A stretch of 64,000 nt of DNA from Devosia sp. (GTDB taxonomy: Bacteria; Pseudomonadota; Alphaproteobacteria; Rhizobiales; Devosiaceae): the NCBI GenBank assembly GCA_016713105.1, contig JADJPS010000003.1:124001-188000 (forward strand). Reading direction: 5' to 3'. Position 1 is the stretch's first letter. Each line of letters opens with the position of its first letter. The notes beneath the pieces were generated by a model. The model was given only the letters and a program-made list of their open reading frames with translations, was not told the origin of the DNA and made no database searches. Positions 16,864 through 25,752 of the stretch are shown here, in pieces. A program made the position numbers and the translations under genes.

Positions 16864-18855
16864 ATGCGCCGCAAGGTCGAGCATCGTGCGATGGCGATCG
16901 CCGGTTATGTCGAGCCGTGGACCGGCCCGGCCGGGCGACGATCCCTCAGCCTGTCCGCGGATCGAGCGGTCGAGCGCGTGCGAATCGTCAGGCTCGACCG
17001 CGATGGCATGCCGGGGCTGGACTGGCCGGTGCGGGCGCTGGAGCCGGTCGGCCATCGCGCCATGTCGCAGGGCGCCTGGGCGGCGATCAGCGGGCAGGAA
17101 CGGCTGGGCGACCTGCGCCGGCTGAGCTTCGAACTGCTGCTGACCCGCAACGATGGCAGGCGGATGCTGCTTGATGCCGGAACCTTCTCGCTGCTGGTCG
17201 ACGGAGGCGAACTGCTGCTGCGGACAGGCGAAACCGAAACGTCGCTGGCGGTGGCGCCGACGCAGCAGTGGCTGCAGGTTGCGCTCGACTGGCCGGGCGG
17301 CGAACTCAGCGTCGATGCGCTCGACGACTTCCGGCCGTTCTACTGTTCGGCGCCGTTCGAGGCCCCTGCCCCGTCGTCGCTGGTGCTGTGTTCCGACGCG
17401 GATGAGACCCAGCCGACGCTCAACTGCCGACTCGCCCGCATCGTGCTCACGGGTACGGCCGGCGAGGCCCGGTGGGTGTTCCCGACGCTGTTTGCGGCGG
17501 AGCCGCTGGTCAACGCCGGCGTGTCGCTGACGCTGCACGGCAATCCGACCTTCCGCGTCACCTCGGCGCGCTGGGACGGCAGCGTCCTGGACGCCCGCCT
17601 GGCGCCCCAGCACTACGACGCCGTGCACTTCCACGACACCGACATGGCGGGGCTCGACTGGCCGGAAAGTTTCGAGGTGGACGTGCCGGAACGGGCGGAG
17701 TCCGGCATCTACGCGTTCGAGGCGCGGGCCGGAGACGTAACCGAACAGCTACCGTTCTTCGTCGCGCCGAAGGCGGAGGCCGGTGCGCCGCTGCTGTTCG
17801 TGGTGCCGACCTCGACCTATCTGGCCTATGCCGACGAGTACCTGCCGCCGCATCTTTACGAGTGGATCGGGACCGACCGCGGCCACGCGTTCGCGCGGGA
17901 CAACGCGTTGCGCTCGCTCTACGACTATCATGGCGACGGCAGCGGCGTGTCGCTGGTCTCGACGCGCAAGCCGAAGGCCACGCTGCGCGACGACTATCGC
18001 TACCCGCTGTGCGGCGATCCGCACAACCTGCCGGTCGACCTGCACCTGCTCAGATTCTGCGCCCGCGAGGGCATCGCCATCGACGTGGCCACCGATGCGG
18101 ATCTGCACCGCAACGGCGCGGCGCTGCTCGGGCGCTACCGCGGGGTGGTGACCGGCAGCCACCCGGAATACCTCTCGGTCGAGATGGAGCAGGCCTACCG
18201 CGACTTTCTGGCGCGGGGGGGCAATCTCGCCTATCTCGGCGGCAACGGCTTTGCTGCCGCCATCGCCTACCGCGACGACCTGATGGAACTGCGGCGAGGT
18301 CCGCCCCAGTCAGGCCGAACCTGGGACGGGCCGCTGGCGGAGATGGGGCTGGCGCTGAGCAACGAGCCGGGTGGATACCTGCGCGACCGGGGCCGTGGCG
18401 AGTACCGGCTGGTGGGCGTCGGCATCGCGCTGATGGGCTTCACCACCGCCCTGCCCTTCACCCGGACCGAGATCGGCAAGAGCGCGGAATTCGACTGGCT
18501 GTTCGAGGGCGTGCCGGAGACGTTCGGGGACAGCGGCATCGTGCTGGGCGGTGCCGCCGGATACGAGGTGGATGCGATCAGCGCCCACCTGGGCAGTCCG
18601 GACGACATGGTGGTTCTTGCCACCGCCAGCGGCTTTCCGGCCAGCTATGTCGACGATCCGGGCAAATGGCACGAAGGCGGCGAGGCGGAACGGCAGGCGC
18701 AACGGCGCGCCGACATGTGCTTCTGGCGCCACCCGCGCGGCGGCAAGCTGTTCTGCGCCAGCTCGGTGTCCTTCCTCGGTGCGCTGCCCTCGGCCGGCGA
18801 AACGACCGCTGTCGGCCGCATGACAGCCAACCTGCTTCGCCACTTTTCAAAGTGA
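16864..18855 (+). CDS. N,N-dimethylformamidase beta-subunit-like protein
   Basis: 663 residues. The C-terminal two thirds match, by eye, the large subunit of dimethylformamidase: a class I glutamine-amidotransferase-like fold with signature stretches YDYHGDGSGVSLVSTRKP, YPLCGDPHNLPVDLHLLRF and VVTGSHPEYLSVEM. The N-terminal part (about 1-230) looks like a concanavalin-like/LamG beta domain. In characterised enzymes this subunit carries a mononuclear iron site and hydrolyses small amides, with a separate small subunit; no small-subunit gene is seen here. An alternative start is ATG 16891 (MAIAGYVEPWTGPAG). It heads a plus-strand run with an NMT1-type importer and a HisD paralogue. The true substrate is unknown. 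Confidence 0.75.
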   Translation: MRRKVEHRAMAIAGYVEPWTGPAGRRSLSLSADRAVERVRIVRLDRDGMPGLDWPVRALEPVGHRAMSQGAWAAISGQERLGDLRRLSFELLLTRNDGRRMLLDAGTFSLLVDGGELLLRTGETETSLAVAPTQQWLQVALDWPGGELSVDALDDFRPFYCSAPFEAPAPSSLVLCSDADETQPTLNCRLARIVLTGTAGEARWVFPTLFAAEPLVNAGVSLTLHGNPTFRVTSARWDGSVLDARLAPQHYDAVHFHDTDMAGLDWPESFEVDVPERAESGIYAFEARAGDVTEQLPFFVAPKAEAGAPLLFVVPTSTYLAYADEYLPPHLYEWIGTDRGHAFARDNALRSLYDYHGDGSGVSLVSTRKPKATLRDDYRYPLCGDPHNLPVDLHLLRFCAREGIAIDVATDADLHRNGAALLGRYRGVVTGSHPEYLSVEMEQAYRDFLARGGNLAYLGGNGFAAAIAYRDDLMELRRGPPQSGRTWDGPLAEMGLALSNEPGGYLRDRGRGEYRLVGVGIALMGFTTALPFTRTEIGKSAEFDWLFEGVPETFGDSGIVLGGAAGYEVDAISAHLGSPDDMVVLATASGFPASYVDDPGKWHEGGEAERQAQRRADMCFWRHPRGGKLFCASSVSFLGALPSAGETTAVGRMTANLLRHFSK

Positions 18856-18914
18856 AAGCGTCCGTGCCAAGAATGGCTTACTGCACAAATCCGCATCAAA
18901 CAGGGAAAACGCCC

Positions 18915-19877
18915 ATGAAACTCGCAACCGCCCTCCTGGCCATCGGCCTCGGCCTCGCCTCGGCCACCGCCGCACAGGCCGAACCCATCAAGATCGGGCT
19001 GCAGCCCTGGCTGGGCTACGGCCCGCTGTGGATCGCCGAGAAGCAGGGCTACTTCAAGGAGCAGGGCGTCGATGTCCAGCTGGTGAACTTCGGCTGGGAT
19101 GCCGACCTGGCCGTGGCGCTCGCCAGCGGCAACATCAACGTCACCTCGATCGCCACCAACGGCGTCATCCTGCAGCTCAATAACGGCATCGACCTCAAGG
19201 CGTTCATGCTGATGGACGGCTCCACCACGGCCGATGCCGTGCTGGCGAACAAGGCGGTCAACTCGATCACCGAACTCAAGGGCAAGAAGGTGGCCTACGA
19301 GGTCGGCGCGACCAGCGACCTGCTGATCAACTATGCGCTCAAGGTCAACGGCATGAGCCTCAAGGACATCGAGGCGGTGCCGATCAACGCCTCCGACGCG
19401 GGCCTCGCGCTGATCGCCGGCCGTGTCGACGTCGCGGTGACTTACGAGCCGTACATCTCGGCGGCGCTCGCGGAGGGCCCGGACTTCAAGATCCTGTTCT
19501 CGGCCGGAGAAAAGCCCGGCCTGATCTCGGACGTGCTCGCGGGGCCGGCAGACTATGTGGCCGCCCACACCAGCGAACTGCAGGGCATCATCAGGGCCTG
19601 GGACCAGGCGGTGACCTACCTCCGCGAGAACCCGGAAGCCGGCGGACAGATCATCGCCGACGCCGTGGGCTCGCCGATGGAGGAGTTCAAGACTGCCTTC
19701 GCCGGGGTGCAACTGTTCGACATCAAGGAGAACCTCGCCGAACTCGATGGCCCGTTCCAGGCGACCGTCGTCGAGATCGGGGGCCTGATGCAGGAAGCCA
19801 AGCCCGACGAGATCACGATCGTCCCGACGGGTGATGCGATCCTCGACCTCACTGCGCTCAAGGGCCTCGCCCAGTAG
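18915..19877 (+). CDS. ABC transporter substrate-binding protein, NMT1/SsuA-like
   Basis: Periplasmic binding protein of 320 residues with signal peptide MKLATALLAIGLGLASATAA (cleavage near AQA-EP). Then IKIGLQPWLGYGPLWIAEKQ follows, typical of the NMT1/ThiY/SsuA group that binds sulfonates, nitrate, taurine or pyrimidine precursors. Motifs GNINVTSIATNGV and GRVDVAVTYEPY fit the two-lobe fold. Start ATG 18915, with AGGGA about ten bases upstream. It precedes its permease and ATPase genes. The ligand cannot be read from sequence. Confidence 0.9.
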   Translation: MKLATALLAIGLGLASATAAQAEPIKIGLQPWLGYGPLWIAEKQGYFKEQGVDVQLVNFGWDADLAVALASGNINVTSIATNGVILQLNNGIDLKAFMLMDGSTTADAVLANKAVNSITELKGKKVAYEVGATSDLLINYALKVNGMSLKDIEAVPINASDAGLALIAGRVDVAVTYEPYISAALAEGPDFKILFSAGEKPGLISDVLAGPADYVAAHTSELQGIIRAWDQAVTYLRENPEAGGQIIADAVGSPMEEFKTAFAGVQLFDIKENLAELDGPFQATVVEIGGLMQEAKPDEITIVPTGDAILDLTALKGLAQ

Positions 19878-19886
19878 GCCATGGAC

Positions 19887-19908
19887 GGCGCCCCCCCCCG
19901 GGGGCGCC
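19887..19908 (+). promoter_or_regulatory. Intercistronic stem-loop after the binding-protein gene
   Basis: A perfect 9-bp stem GGCGCCCCC/GGGGGCGCC with a CCCC loop starts nine bases after the SBP stop and 19 bases before the permease ATG. There is no T-tract. Such hairpins commonly protect the SBP mRNA or attenuate downstream transcription, which gives excess binding protein over permease. Confidence 0.6.
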
Positions 19909-19926
19909 GCCCCTCCGGTACCCCAG

Positions 19927-20784
19927 ATGCCCAATCGTCCGACAGTTGCCGAGGAAGCCGCGCACGGCCGCGCCGATCGCCGCAAGGCAGAAAAGCGTGC
20001 CGGGCTGTTCCGCCTGCGCGAGCCGATCCCGGACAGCATCTTCACCAGCGCCGGCTTCGTGGTGCCGGCGCTCATCGTGCTCGTCTGGCTGGCGGTGACC
20101 GCCCTGGGGCTGGTGCGGCCGTTGTTCCTTCCCAGCCCCCTCGCCATCGTCGAGGAGGCCTGGCGGCAGGCCTCGACCGGCATCCTGTTCTCCGATGCCG
20201 CGGTCAGCACCTACCGGATCATGGTCGGGTGGGCCACGGCGACCGTCCTCGCGGTGCCGATCGGCATCCTGATGGGCAATTTCCGTATCTTCGAGGGCGC
20301 GCTGGAGCCGCTGATCTCGACGGTGCGCTACATGCCGGTGGTGGCGCTGATCCCGCTCTCGATCCTGTGGGCCGGGATCGGCGACGAGCAGAAGATCCTG
20401 ATCCTGTTCCTCGGCACCTTCTTCCAGATGGCGCTGATGATCATGGACAACGTCAAGACCATCGACATCAACCTGATCCGCGCCGGCCAGACACTCGGCT
20501 TCAGCAATGCCGAGATCCTGCGGCGAATCATCCTGCCCGCCGCCCTGCCCGGCATCTGGGACACGTTCCGCATCACGGTGGGCTGGACCTGGACCTACCT
20601 GGTGGTCGCCGAACTGGTGGCGGCGCAGACCGGACTGGGCCGCCGCATCATGGATGCGCAGCGCTACCTCGCCACCGACACCATCATCTTCGGGGCCCTG
20701 TTCATCGGCCTGCTCGGCCTCATCACCGACTACCTGTTCAAGCGCTTCGGCCGCGCGCTGTTCCGCTGGACGGCCGATCGATGA
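19927..20784 (+). CDS. ABC transporter permease, SsuC/TauC-like
   Basis: Inner-membrane permease of 285 residues with about six hydrophobic segments. The EAA-type coupling loop is visible (RAGQTLGFSNAEILRRIILP, then AALPGIWDT). The N-terminal 40 residues are hydrophilic. Start ATG 19927 (MPNRPTVAEEAAHGR); the frame is open further upstream through the hairpin, but that part is not protein-like. The stop overlaps the ATPase start (ATGA). It works with the preceding SBP. Confidence 0.88.
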   Translation: MPNRPTVAEEAAHGRADRRKAEKRAGLFRLREPIPDSIFTSAGFVVPALIVLVWLAVTALGLVRPLFLPSPLAIVEEAWRQASTGILFSDAAVSTYRIMVGWATATVLAVPIGILMGNFRIFEGALEPLISTVRYMPVVALIPLSILWAGIGDEQKILILFLGTFFQMALMIMDNVKTIDINLIRAGQTLGFSNAEILRRIILPAALPGIWDTFRITVGWTWTYLVVAELVAAQTGLGRRIMDAQRYLATDTIIFGALFIGLLGLITDYLFKRFGRALFRWTADR

Positions 20785-21575
20785 GCACGCCGTCCAAGGT
20801 CTCGATCGATGCCGTCGGCAAAGTGTTCGGCGAGGGCGAGCGGGAGTTCCTCGCCATCGACCGGATCGACCTCGAGGTGCCGACCAACCAGTTCGTCTCG
20901 ATCGTGGGGACGTCCGGTTGCGGCAAGTCCACGCTGCTCAACATGGTGGGCGGACTCGCCGAGCCGACGTTCGGCGACATCCGCATAGACGGCAGGCCGG
21001 TGACCGGGCCGGGCCGCGACCGCGGCTTCGTGTTCCAGGGCTACAGCCTGTTCGAATGGCTGACCGTCGAGGGCAATATCCGCTTTGCGCTCGAGAAATC
21101 GCAGTTGTCGAAAGCGGAGAAAGCCGAACTGGTGCGCCACTATGTCCAGGCGGTCGGCCTCATGGGCTTCGAGACGGCGTTTCCGCGCCAGCTGTCGGGC
21201 GGCATGCGGCAGCGCGTCGCGATCGCCCGGGCACTGGTCTACCGTCCTTCGCTGCTGCTGATGGACGAACCCTTCGGCGCGCTCGACGCACAGACCCGCG
21301 GCATGATGCAGGAACTGCTGCTCAAGGTGTGGGAGGAGCACAAGGTGACCGTTCTGTTCGTCACCCACGATGTCGACGAAGCGGTCTTCCTCGCCGACCG
21401 CGTGGTCGTGCTCGCCTCGCGCCCCGGGCGGCTGAAGCGCGACCTCGCCGTTCCTCTCGATCGCCCGCGACGCTACGACGTCGTCACCAGCCCCGAGTTC
21501 ACCGCGCTCAAGCGCACCATCCTCGCCGATATCCGCGAGGAAACCCTGAAGGTCATGGCGCTCGATCCCGCCTGA
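20781..21575 (+). CDS. ABC transporter ATP-binding protein, SsuB/TauB-like
   Basis: 264 residues. Walker A is GTSGCGKST, the Q-loop is in GFVFQGYSLFEW, the signature is LSGGMRQRVAIARAL, and Walker B plus D-loop is LLLMDEPFGALD; the switch His is in VTHDVDEA. The GRDRGFVFQ context is typical of nitrate/sulfonate/taurine importers. The ATG overlaps the permease stop by four bases. The HisD paralogue starts 15 bp downstream, so transport and metabolism genes appear to be co-transcribed. Confidence 0.9.
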   Translation: MSTPSKVSIDAVGKVFGEGEREFLAIDRIDLEVPTNQFVSIVGTSGCGKSTLLNMVGGLAEPTFGDIRIDGRPVTGPGRDRGFVFQGYSLFEWLTVEGNIRFALEKSQLSKAEKAELVRHYVQAVGLMGFETAFPRQLSGGMRQRVAIARALVYRPSLLLMDEPFGALDAQTRGMMQELLLKVWEEHKVTVLFVTHDVDEAVFLADRVVVLASRPGRLKRDLAVPLDRPRRYDVVTSPEFTALKRTILADIREETLKVMALDPA

Positions 21576-21590
21576 AAACGAGTACCCCCG

Positions 21591-22919
21591 ATGCCCAATC
21601 CCGTCGCCTGGCACGAGCTTGCCACCCTCACTGCCGCCCAGCGCAACGCGTTGCTCACCCGCAGCGAGGCCGACCTGGGCCCGTTCCTCGAAAAGGTCGC
21701 GCCGATCATCGAGGCCGTGCGCCGCGAGGGCGACGAGGCGATCGCCCGCTTCGCCCGCGACTTCGACAAGGCACCGGTCGACCCGGACCGCCTCGCGGCG
21801 TCGCCGGAGGACTTCGACGAGGCCTTCCGGACGCTCGATCCCGAACTGATCGAGACGCTGCGCTACTCGGCCGACAATATCCGGCGCTTCCACGAGGCGC
21901 AGATGCCGCCCGAGATGTGGATGAAGGAGATCCGGCCGGGCGTACTGGTCGGCGAGCGCACGACGCCGATCGACTCGGTGGCCTGCTACGCACCGCGCGG
22001 CAAGGGCTCGTTCCCCTCGGTGACGCTGATGACCACCATACCCGCCTCGGTGGCCAAGGTCCCGCTGGCGATCCTGCTCACCCCGCCGGGTCCGGACGGC
22101 AAGGTCGATGCGGCGACGCTGGTGGCGGCACGGCTTGGCGGCGTTGAGAGGGTGTATCGCGTCGGCGGCGGCCAGGCGGTTGCCGCGGCGGCCTTCGGAA
22201 CAGCGACGATTCCCAAATGCCTGAAGATCGTGGGGCCCGGAAGCCCGTGGGTCGTCGCCGCCAAGCGGCTGCTGTCCGACCGCATCGATCCGGGCCTGCC
22301 GGCCGGCCCGAGCGAGAGCCTCATCCTCGCCGACGAGACCGCCAATGGCCGGATCGCCGCGCTCGACCTGATCATCGAATCCGAGCACGGCCCGGACTCC
22401 TCGGCCTTCCTCGTCACCTGGTCGCGCGAGGTGGCCGAGGCGGCGCGGGCCGCGATCCCCGAGTACTGGAGGGCAATGGGAGAGTTGCGGGTCGGGTTCT
22501 CGGCAACGGTGCTCGGCGGCACCAGCGGCGGCATCGTGCTGACCCGGACGCCGGACGAGGCCTACGCCTTCATCAACGACTATGCGCCCGAGCACCTGCA
22601 GGTGATCTCCAAGGAACCGCACGAGCATCTGGCCCACATCCGCAACGCCGCGGAAATCCTGCTCGGCGAATATGCCGTGGGTTCGATCGCCAACTACATG
22701 ATGGGGCCGAACTGCGTGCTGCCGACATCAGGCTGGGCGCGGACGCACTCGGCTCTGGGCGTGCGCGATTTCCTCAAGACCTCGACGGTGGGGCAGATGA
22801 CGCGCCGTGCCTACGACGAAATGGCACCGCATACGCATCGCTTTGCCACCTATGAGGGGTTCGACGCGCATGCCAATGCCGTATCCGGAATGCGGCTGGC
22901 GGCATGGAAATCGAACTGA
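21591..22919 (+). CDS. Histidinol dehydrogenase paralogue (HisD-like, probably catabolic)
   Basis: 442 residues of the HisD fold. Catalytic E334-H335 (YAPEHLQ) and the metal-type ligands H266 (ESEHGPDS) and H427 (DAHANAV) are conserved. The position that is Gln in HisD (QAEHG) is E263, the metal Asp of the GDY motif is N368 (SIANYMMGPN), and the His of NHVLPT is C375. Such changes, and the setting in a transport/amidase operon rather than a his operon, argue for a paralogue that oxidises another amino- or sulfo-alcohol; sulfopropanediol dehydrogenase HpsN is one known example of such a paralogue. Substrate is not known. It ends the plus-strand run. Confidence 0.82.
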   Translation: MPNPVAWHELATLTAAQRNALLTRSEADLGPFLEKVAPIIEAVRREGDEAIARFARDFDKAPVDPDRLAASPEDFDEAFRTLDPELIETLRYSADNIRRFHEAQMPPEMWMKEIRPGVLVGERTTPIDSVACYAPRGKGSFPSVTLMTTIPASVAKVPLAILLTPPGPDGKVDAATLVAARLGGVERVYRVGGGQAVAAAAFGTATIPKCLKIVGPGSPWVVAAKRLLSDRIDPGLPAGPSESLILADETANGRIAALDLIIESEHGPDSSAFLVTWSREVAEAARAAIPEYWRAMGELRVGFSATVLGGTSGGIVLTRTPDEAYAFINDYAPEHLQVISKEPHEHLAHIRNAAEILLGEYAVGSIANYMMGPNCVLPTSGWARTHSALGVRDFLKTSTVGQMTRRAYDEMAPHTHRFATYEGFDAHANAVSGMRLAAWKSN

Positions 22920-22959
22920 GGCCAGCCCGCCGGGCCGTCGTCAGGCCCCGGGGGGCGGC

Positions 22960-23376
22960 TCAGGCCGTCCGGCCGGTCCGCTGGTGCTCGCCGAGGCCGA
23001 TGCCCTTGGCGAGGGCGGAGCGCAGCGCCGAATACCCGGACGAGACCATCGGATAGTCCGGCGGCAGGCTCCATTTCCGCCGGTACTGTTCCGGCGTCAT
23101 CCCGAGTGCGGCAAGGTGACGCTTCAGGCTGCGATAGGGCTTGCCGTCCTCGAGGCTGATGATGAACTCGGGGGTAATGGTCTTCTTGATGGGCAACAGC
23201 GGCTTGAGTTCCTCGGTCGCCACCGCCCGCGGGGCTTCGCCGCGGGAGACCGCATGCAGGCCGGCGTAGACGTCGGCAATGAGCCTGGGCACGTCACCGG
23301 GAGACGTGGTGTTGCGGCTGACATAGGCGGCGACGATCGAACTCGCCATCTCAAGGTATTTGGTAGCATCCGGCAT
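22960..23376 (-). CDS. Ros/MucR-family transcriptional regulator
   Basis: 138 residues. The C-terminal half has the MucR core PIKKTITPEFIISLEDGK, SLKRHLAALGMTPEQYRRKW and LPPDYPMV. In zinc-bearing members a Cys precedes LEDGK and two His follow; here the Cys is S74, only H87 remains, and the second His is lost. This matches members that fold without zinc. Family proteins bind AT-rich targets and control exopolysaccharide, motility and stress genes. GAGGTG lies seven bases before the ATG. It is convergent with the HisD paralogue, 40 bp away. Confidence 0.9.
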   Translation of the reverse strand: MPDATKYLEMASSIVAAYVSRNTTSPGDVPRLIADVYAGLHAVSRGEAPRAVATEELKPLLPIKKTITPEFIISLEDGKPYRSLKRHLAALGMTPEQYRRKWSLPPDYPMVSSGYSALRSALAKGIGLGEHQRTGRTA

Positions 23377-23564
23377 GGTTCACCTCACAGAGATGAGAAC
23401 GTCATCATGCAGGCTTCCGGCGTCAATGCCGATAAACTTCGTACCTAGAACGAACTTGGTGCCGCAGGACGCGCGCCCGGGCGGCGCATCATGACGATGG
23501 GGATCTGGAGAGATGCCCGCGTAAGCACCAGCGCCCCGCCGGACACGACAATCATGGCAGGAAA

Positions 23565-23641
<77 letters not shown>

Positions 23642-23813
23642 TGGAGCGGCTCAGCCGCGCAACGTGGCGTTCGTGTAGCGGCGCCCCCCACACAAGTCAA
23701 GCGCCCCGAAACGAAATTCTCGCAGCCCGCCACAAACTGTTGTTAGAATTGAGAAAAACAGGCGCCGGCGAGGCGGCTGCGGCGTCGTGCAAGTCCCGAA
23801 GATCAGCGGGTAT

Positions 23814-23888
23814 TGGTGGGCGGTGACGGTCTCGAACCGCCGACCCTCTCGGTGTAAACGAGATGCTCTACCACTGAGCTAACCGCCC
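23814..23888 (-). tRNA. tRNA-Val (TAC)
   Basis: A 75-nt cloverleaf on the minus strand. The acceptor GGGCGGT pairs with ACCGCCC, the anticodon loop is TTTACAC with anticodon TAC, the T loop is GGTTCGAGACC, and CCA is encoded. Confidence 0.97.
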
Positions 23889-24032
23889 GCATGCGCCTGA
23901 GCGCGGCGCCCTAACTAGGAGGTCGCCGGCCGGCAGTCAACCCGAGGCTGCACGGCCTGCCGGAAATGCTATGGCCCCGGCTACGACGCTCGGCGCCACC
24001 CGACAGTCCGACACAGGCGAGATGCCTCAACC

Positions 24033-24308
24033 TTAGTTGATGGCGTCCTTGAGCCCCTTGCCGGGCTTGAACTTGGCCTGGTTGGAGGCCGGGATCTTGA
24101 TCTCTGCGCCGGTGGCCGGGTTGCGGCCGACGCTGGCCTTGCGCTTGGACACGGCAAAGGTACCGAAACCGACGAGGCGAACCTCGTCGCCACCCTTCAG
24201 CGACGCGGTGATCGCGTCAAAGACGGCGTCGACAGCCTCACCGGCCTGGGCCTTGGTCAGGCCGGCCTTCTCGGCGACGGCGCCGATGAGATCGTTCTTG
24301 TTTGACAT
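24033..24308 (-). CDS. hup: DNA-binding protein HU
   Basis: Nucleoid protein of 91 residues, full family length: MSNKNDLIGAVAEKAGLTKA, VGFGTFAVSKRKASVGRNPA with the conserved beta-arm GRNPATG, and KFKPGKGLKDAIN at the C-terminus. It binds and bends DNA without strong sequence preference. GAGGA lies eight bases before the ATG. It sits just downstream (minus direction) of the MFS transporter, with 145 bp between them. Confidence 0.97.
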   Translation of the reverse strand: MSNKNDLIGAVAEKAGLTKAQAGEAVDAVFDAITASLKGGDEVRLVGFGTFAVSKRKASVGRNPATGAEIKIPASNQAKFKPGKGLKDAIN

Positions 24309-24453
24309 AGCGTTTCCTCACTGTGGGATGCCCGCCGTGGCTGGCGAACCGAAACGCGGTGAACCTTGGTCGATTCTGCCCGAAACGCAAGGAAATCCGG
24401 GCGTCTCCGGCTGCCGCACACCGCTATTCTGTTAATGATCGGTCAATTCCGGC

Positions 24454-25662
24454 TCAACTTTGGCGCTGGTCGGGCGCGAGTGTGGCGATCCGTGGTCGGC
24501 GGAGCGCCAGCAATAGCGGAAGCGCCAGCAGATAGATGCCCCCGCCGACAATCCAGACCAGCCCGGGCCAAGTGGGCTTGATGACGAAGTAGACAAAGCT
24601 GAAGAACACCGGGCCGAAGACTGCCGAGAGGCTGACAAGGCTCGCCAGCACCCCCTGCAGCTGCCCCTGGTGGTCCGCGTCAACCTGTCGCGTGGTGAGC
24701 GACTGCAGCGCCGGCATGCCGATGCCGCCCAGGGCGAACAACGGCGCCAGCGCGAACAGGATCCAGCCCTCGGCGGCAAAGCCGAGGGCCGCGAGCGCTG
24801 AAAGTTCGCAGGCCATACCGAGGATCAAGGCCCACTTCTCCCCCAGCCTTTCCGCATCGGGGCCGGTGAGCAGCGCCTGCGCACCGGCATGGAAGAACCC
24901 GAAGATGCCGAGCGACAGGCCGATGGTGAGGCCGTTCCAGGCGAACATGTCCTGGCCGAACAGGGCCCAGACGGTGCCGTACATGGTGCCGACGAAATTC
25001 ATGATGACGAAGATCGCCATCAACGGCAGCAGAGCCTTGAAGGTGAACGCCCAGCCCAGCGGGCGGAAGGGGTTCAGCGTCGAAAGCTCGAAACGCGTCT
25101 CTGCCGTGCCCTTGCGGGATTCCGGCAGGACGAACAGCGCCAGGGCAAAGTTGGCGGCATTGAGCAGCGCCGCAGCGATGAACGGCGCACGGACCCAGAT
25201 GTCGCCGAGCAGACCACCGATCACCGGCCCGATGATGAAGCCGATGCCGAACATGGCGTGGAAGTAGCCGAAGCGCCTGGCCCGTTCGTCTTCGGTCGAG
25301 ATGTCGGTGATATAGGCGGTGGCGACCGCCATGTTGGCGCTGGTGATGCCGGCGATCGCCCGGCCCACCACCAGCATCCACAGCTCGGGCGCGAAGGCCA
25401 TCACCAGGTAGTCGATGGCGGCGCCGGCCAGCGACAGGAGCAGGACCGGCCGACGGCCGTAGCGGTCGCTGAGTACGCCGAGGATCGGCGAGAACAGGAA
25501 CTGCATCGCCGAGTAGAGGGCCAGCATCACGCCGATGAGCGTCGCCACCTCGGCGATATGCGCCACGTCCTTGAGCAGGTTCGGCAGGATCGGGAAGATC
25601 AACCCGATCCCGACGGCGTCCAGCATGACGGCCGCCAGGATGACGACAAGAGCTCGATTCAC
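24454..25662 (-). CDS. MFS transporter, TetA/TCR-type
   Basis: 402 residues with twelve predicted helices. Motif A GVLSDRYGRRPVLLLSLAGA lies between TM2 and TM3, and LGRxxxG-like spacing recurs in the second half. MLDAVGIGLIFPILPNLL in TM1 and the helix-5 motif FGIGFIIGPVIGGLLGD are typical of drug/tetracycline:H+ antiporters. Substrate cannot be predicted; neighbouring genes are housekeeping and give no clue, and no TetR-type regulator is adjacent. Confidence 0.88.
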   Translation of the reverse strand: MNRALVVILAAVMLDAVGIGLIFPILPNLLKDVAHIAEVATLIGVMLALYSAMQFLFSPILGVLSDRYGRRPVLLLSLAGAAIDYLVMAFAPELWMLVVGRAIAGITSANMAVATAYITDISTEDERARRFGYFHAMFGIGFIIGPVIGGLLGDIWVRAPFIAAALLNAANFALALFVLPESRKGTAETRFELSTLNPFRPLGWAFTFKALLPLMAIFVIMNFVGTMYGTVWALFGQDMFAWNGLTIGLSLGIFGFFHAGAQALLTGPDAERLGEKWALILGMACELSALAALGFAAEGWILFALAPLFALGGIGMPALQSLTTRQVDADHQGQLQGVLASLVSLSAVFGPVFFSFVYFVIKPTWPGLVWIVGGGIYLLALPLLLALRRPRIATLAPDQRQS

Positions 25663-25752
25663 GTCGGGTCTCCGCAGCGGCCGAAATGGGCGCTCGTTCT
25701 ACATTTGTTCACGTTGAATGACAATGGCCCGCAGCAGGCCTGCCGGGCAGGA

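Noticed and set aside
17472..18914. Plus-strand open frame running into the SBP gene from the amidase gene
   Set aside because: Only the last part is real: the SBP starts at 18915 with its own signal peptide and Shine-Dalgarno. The earlier part is a frame shadow of the dimethylformamidase-like gene.
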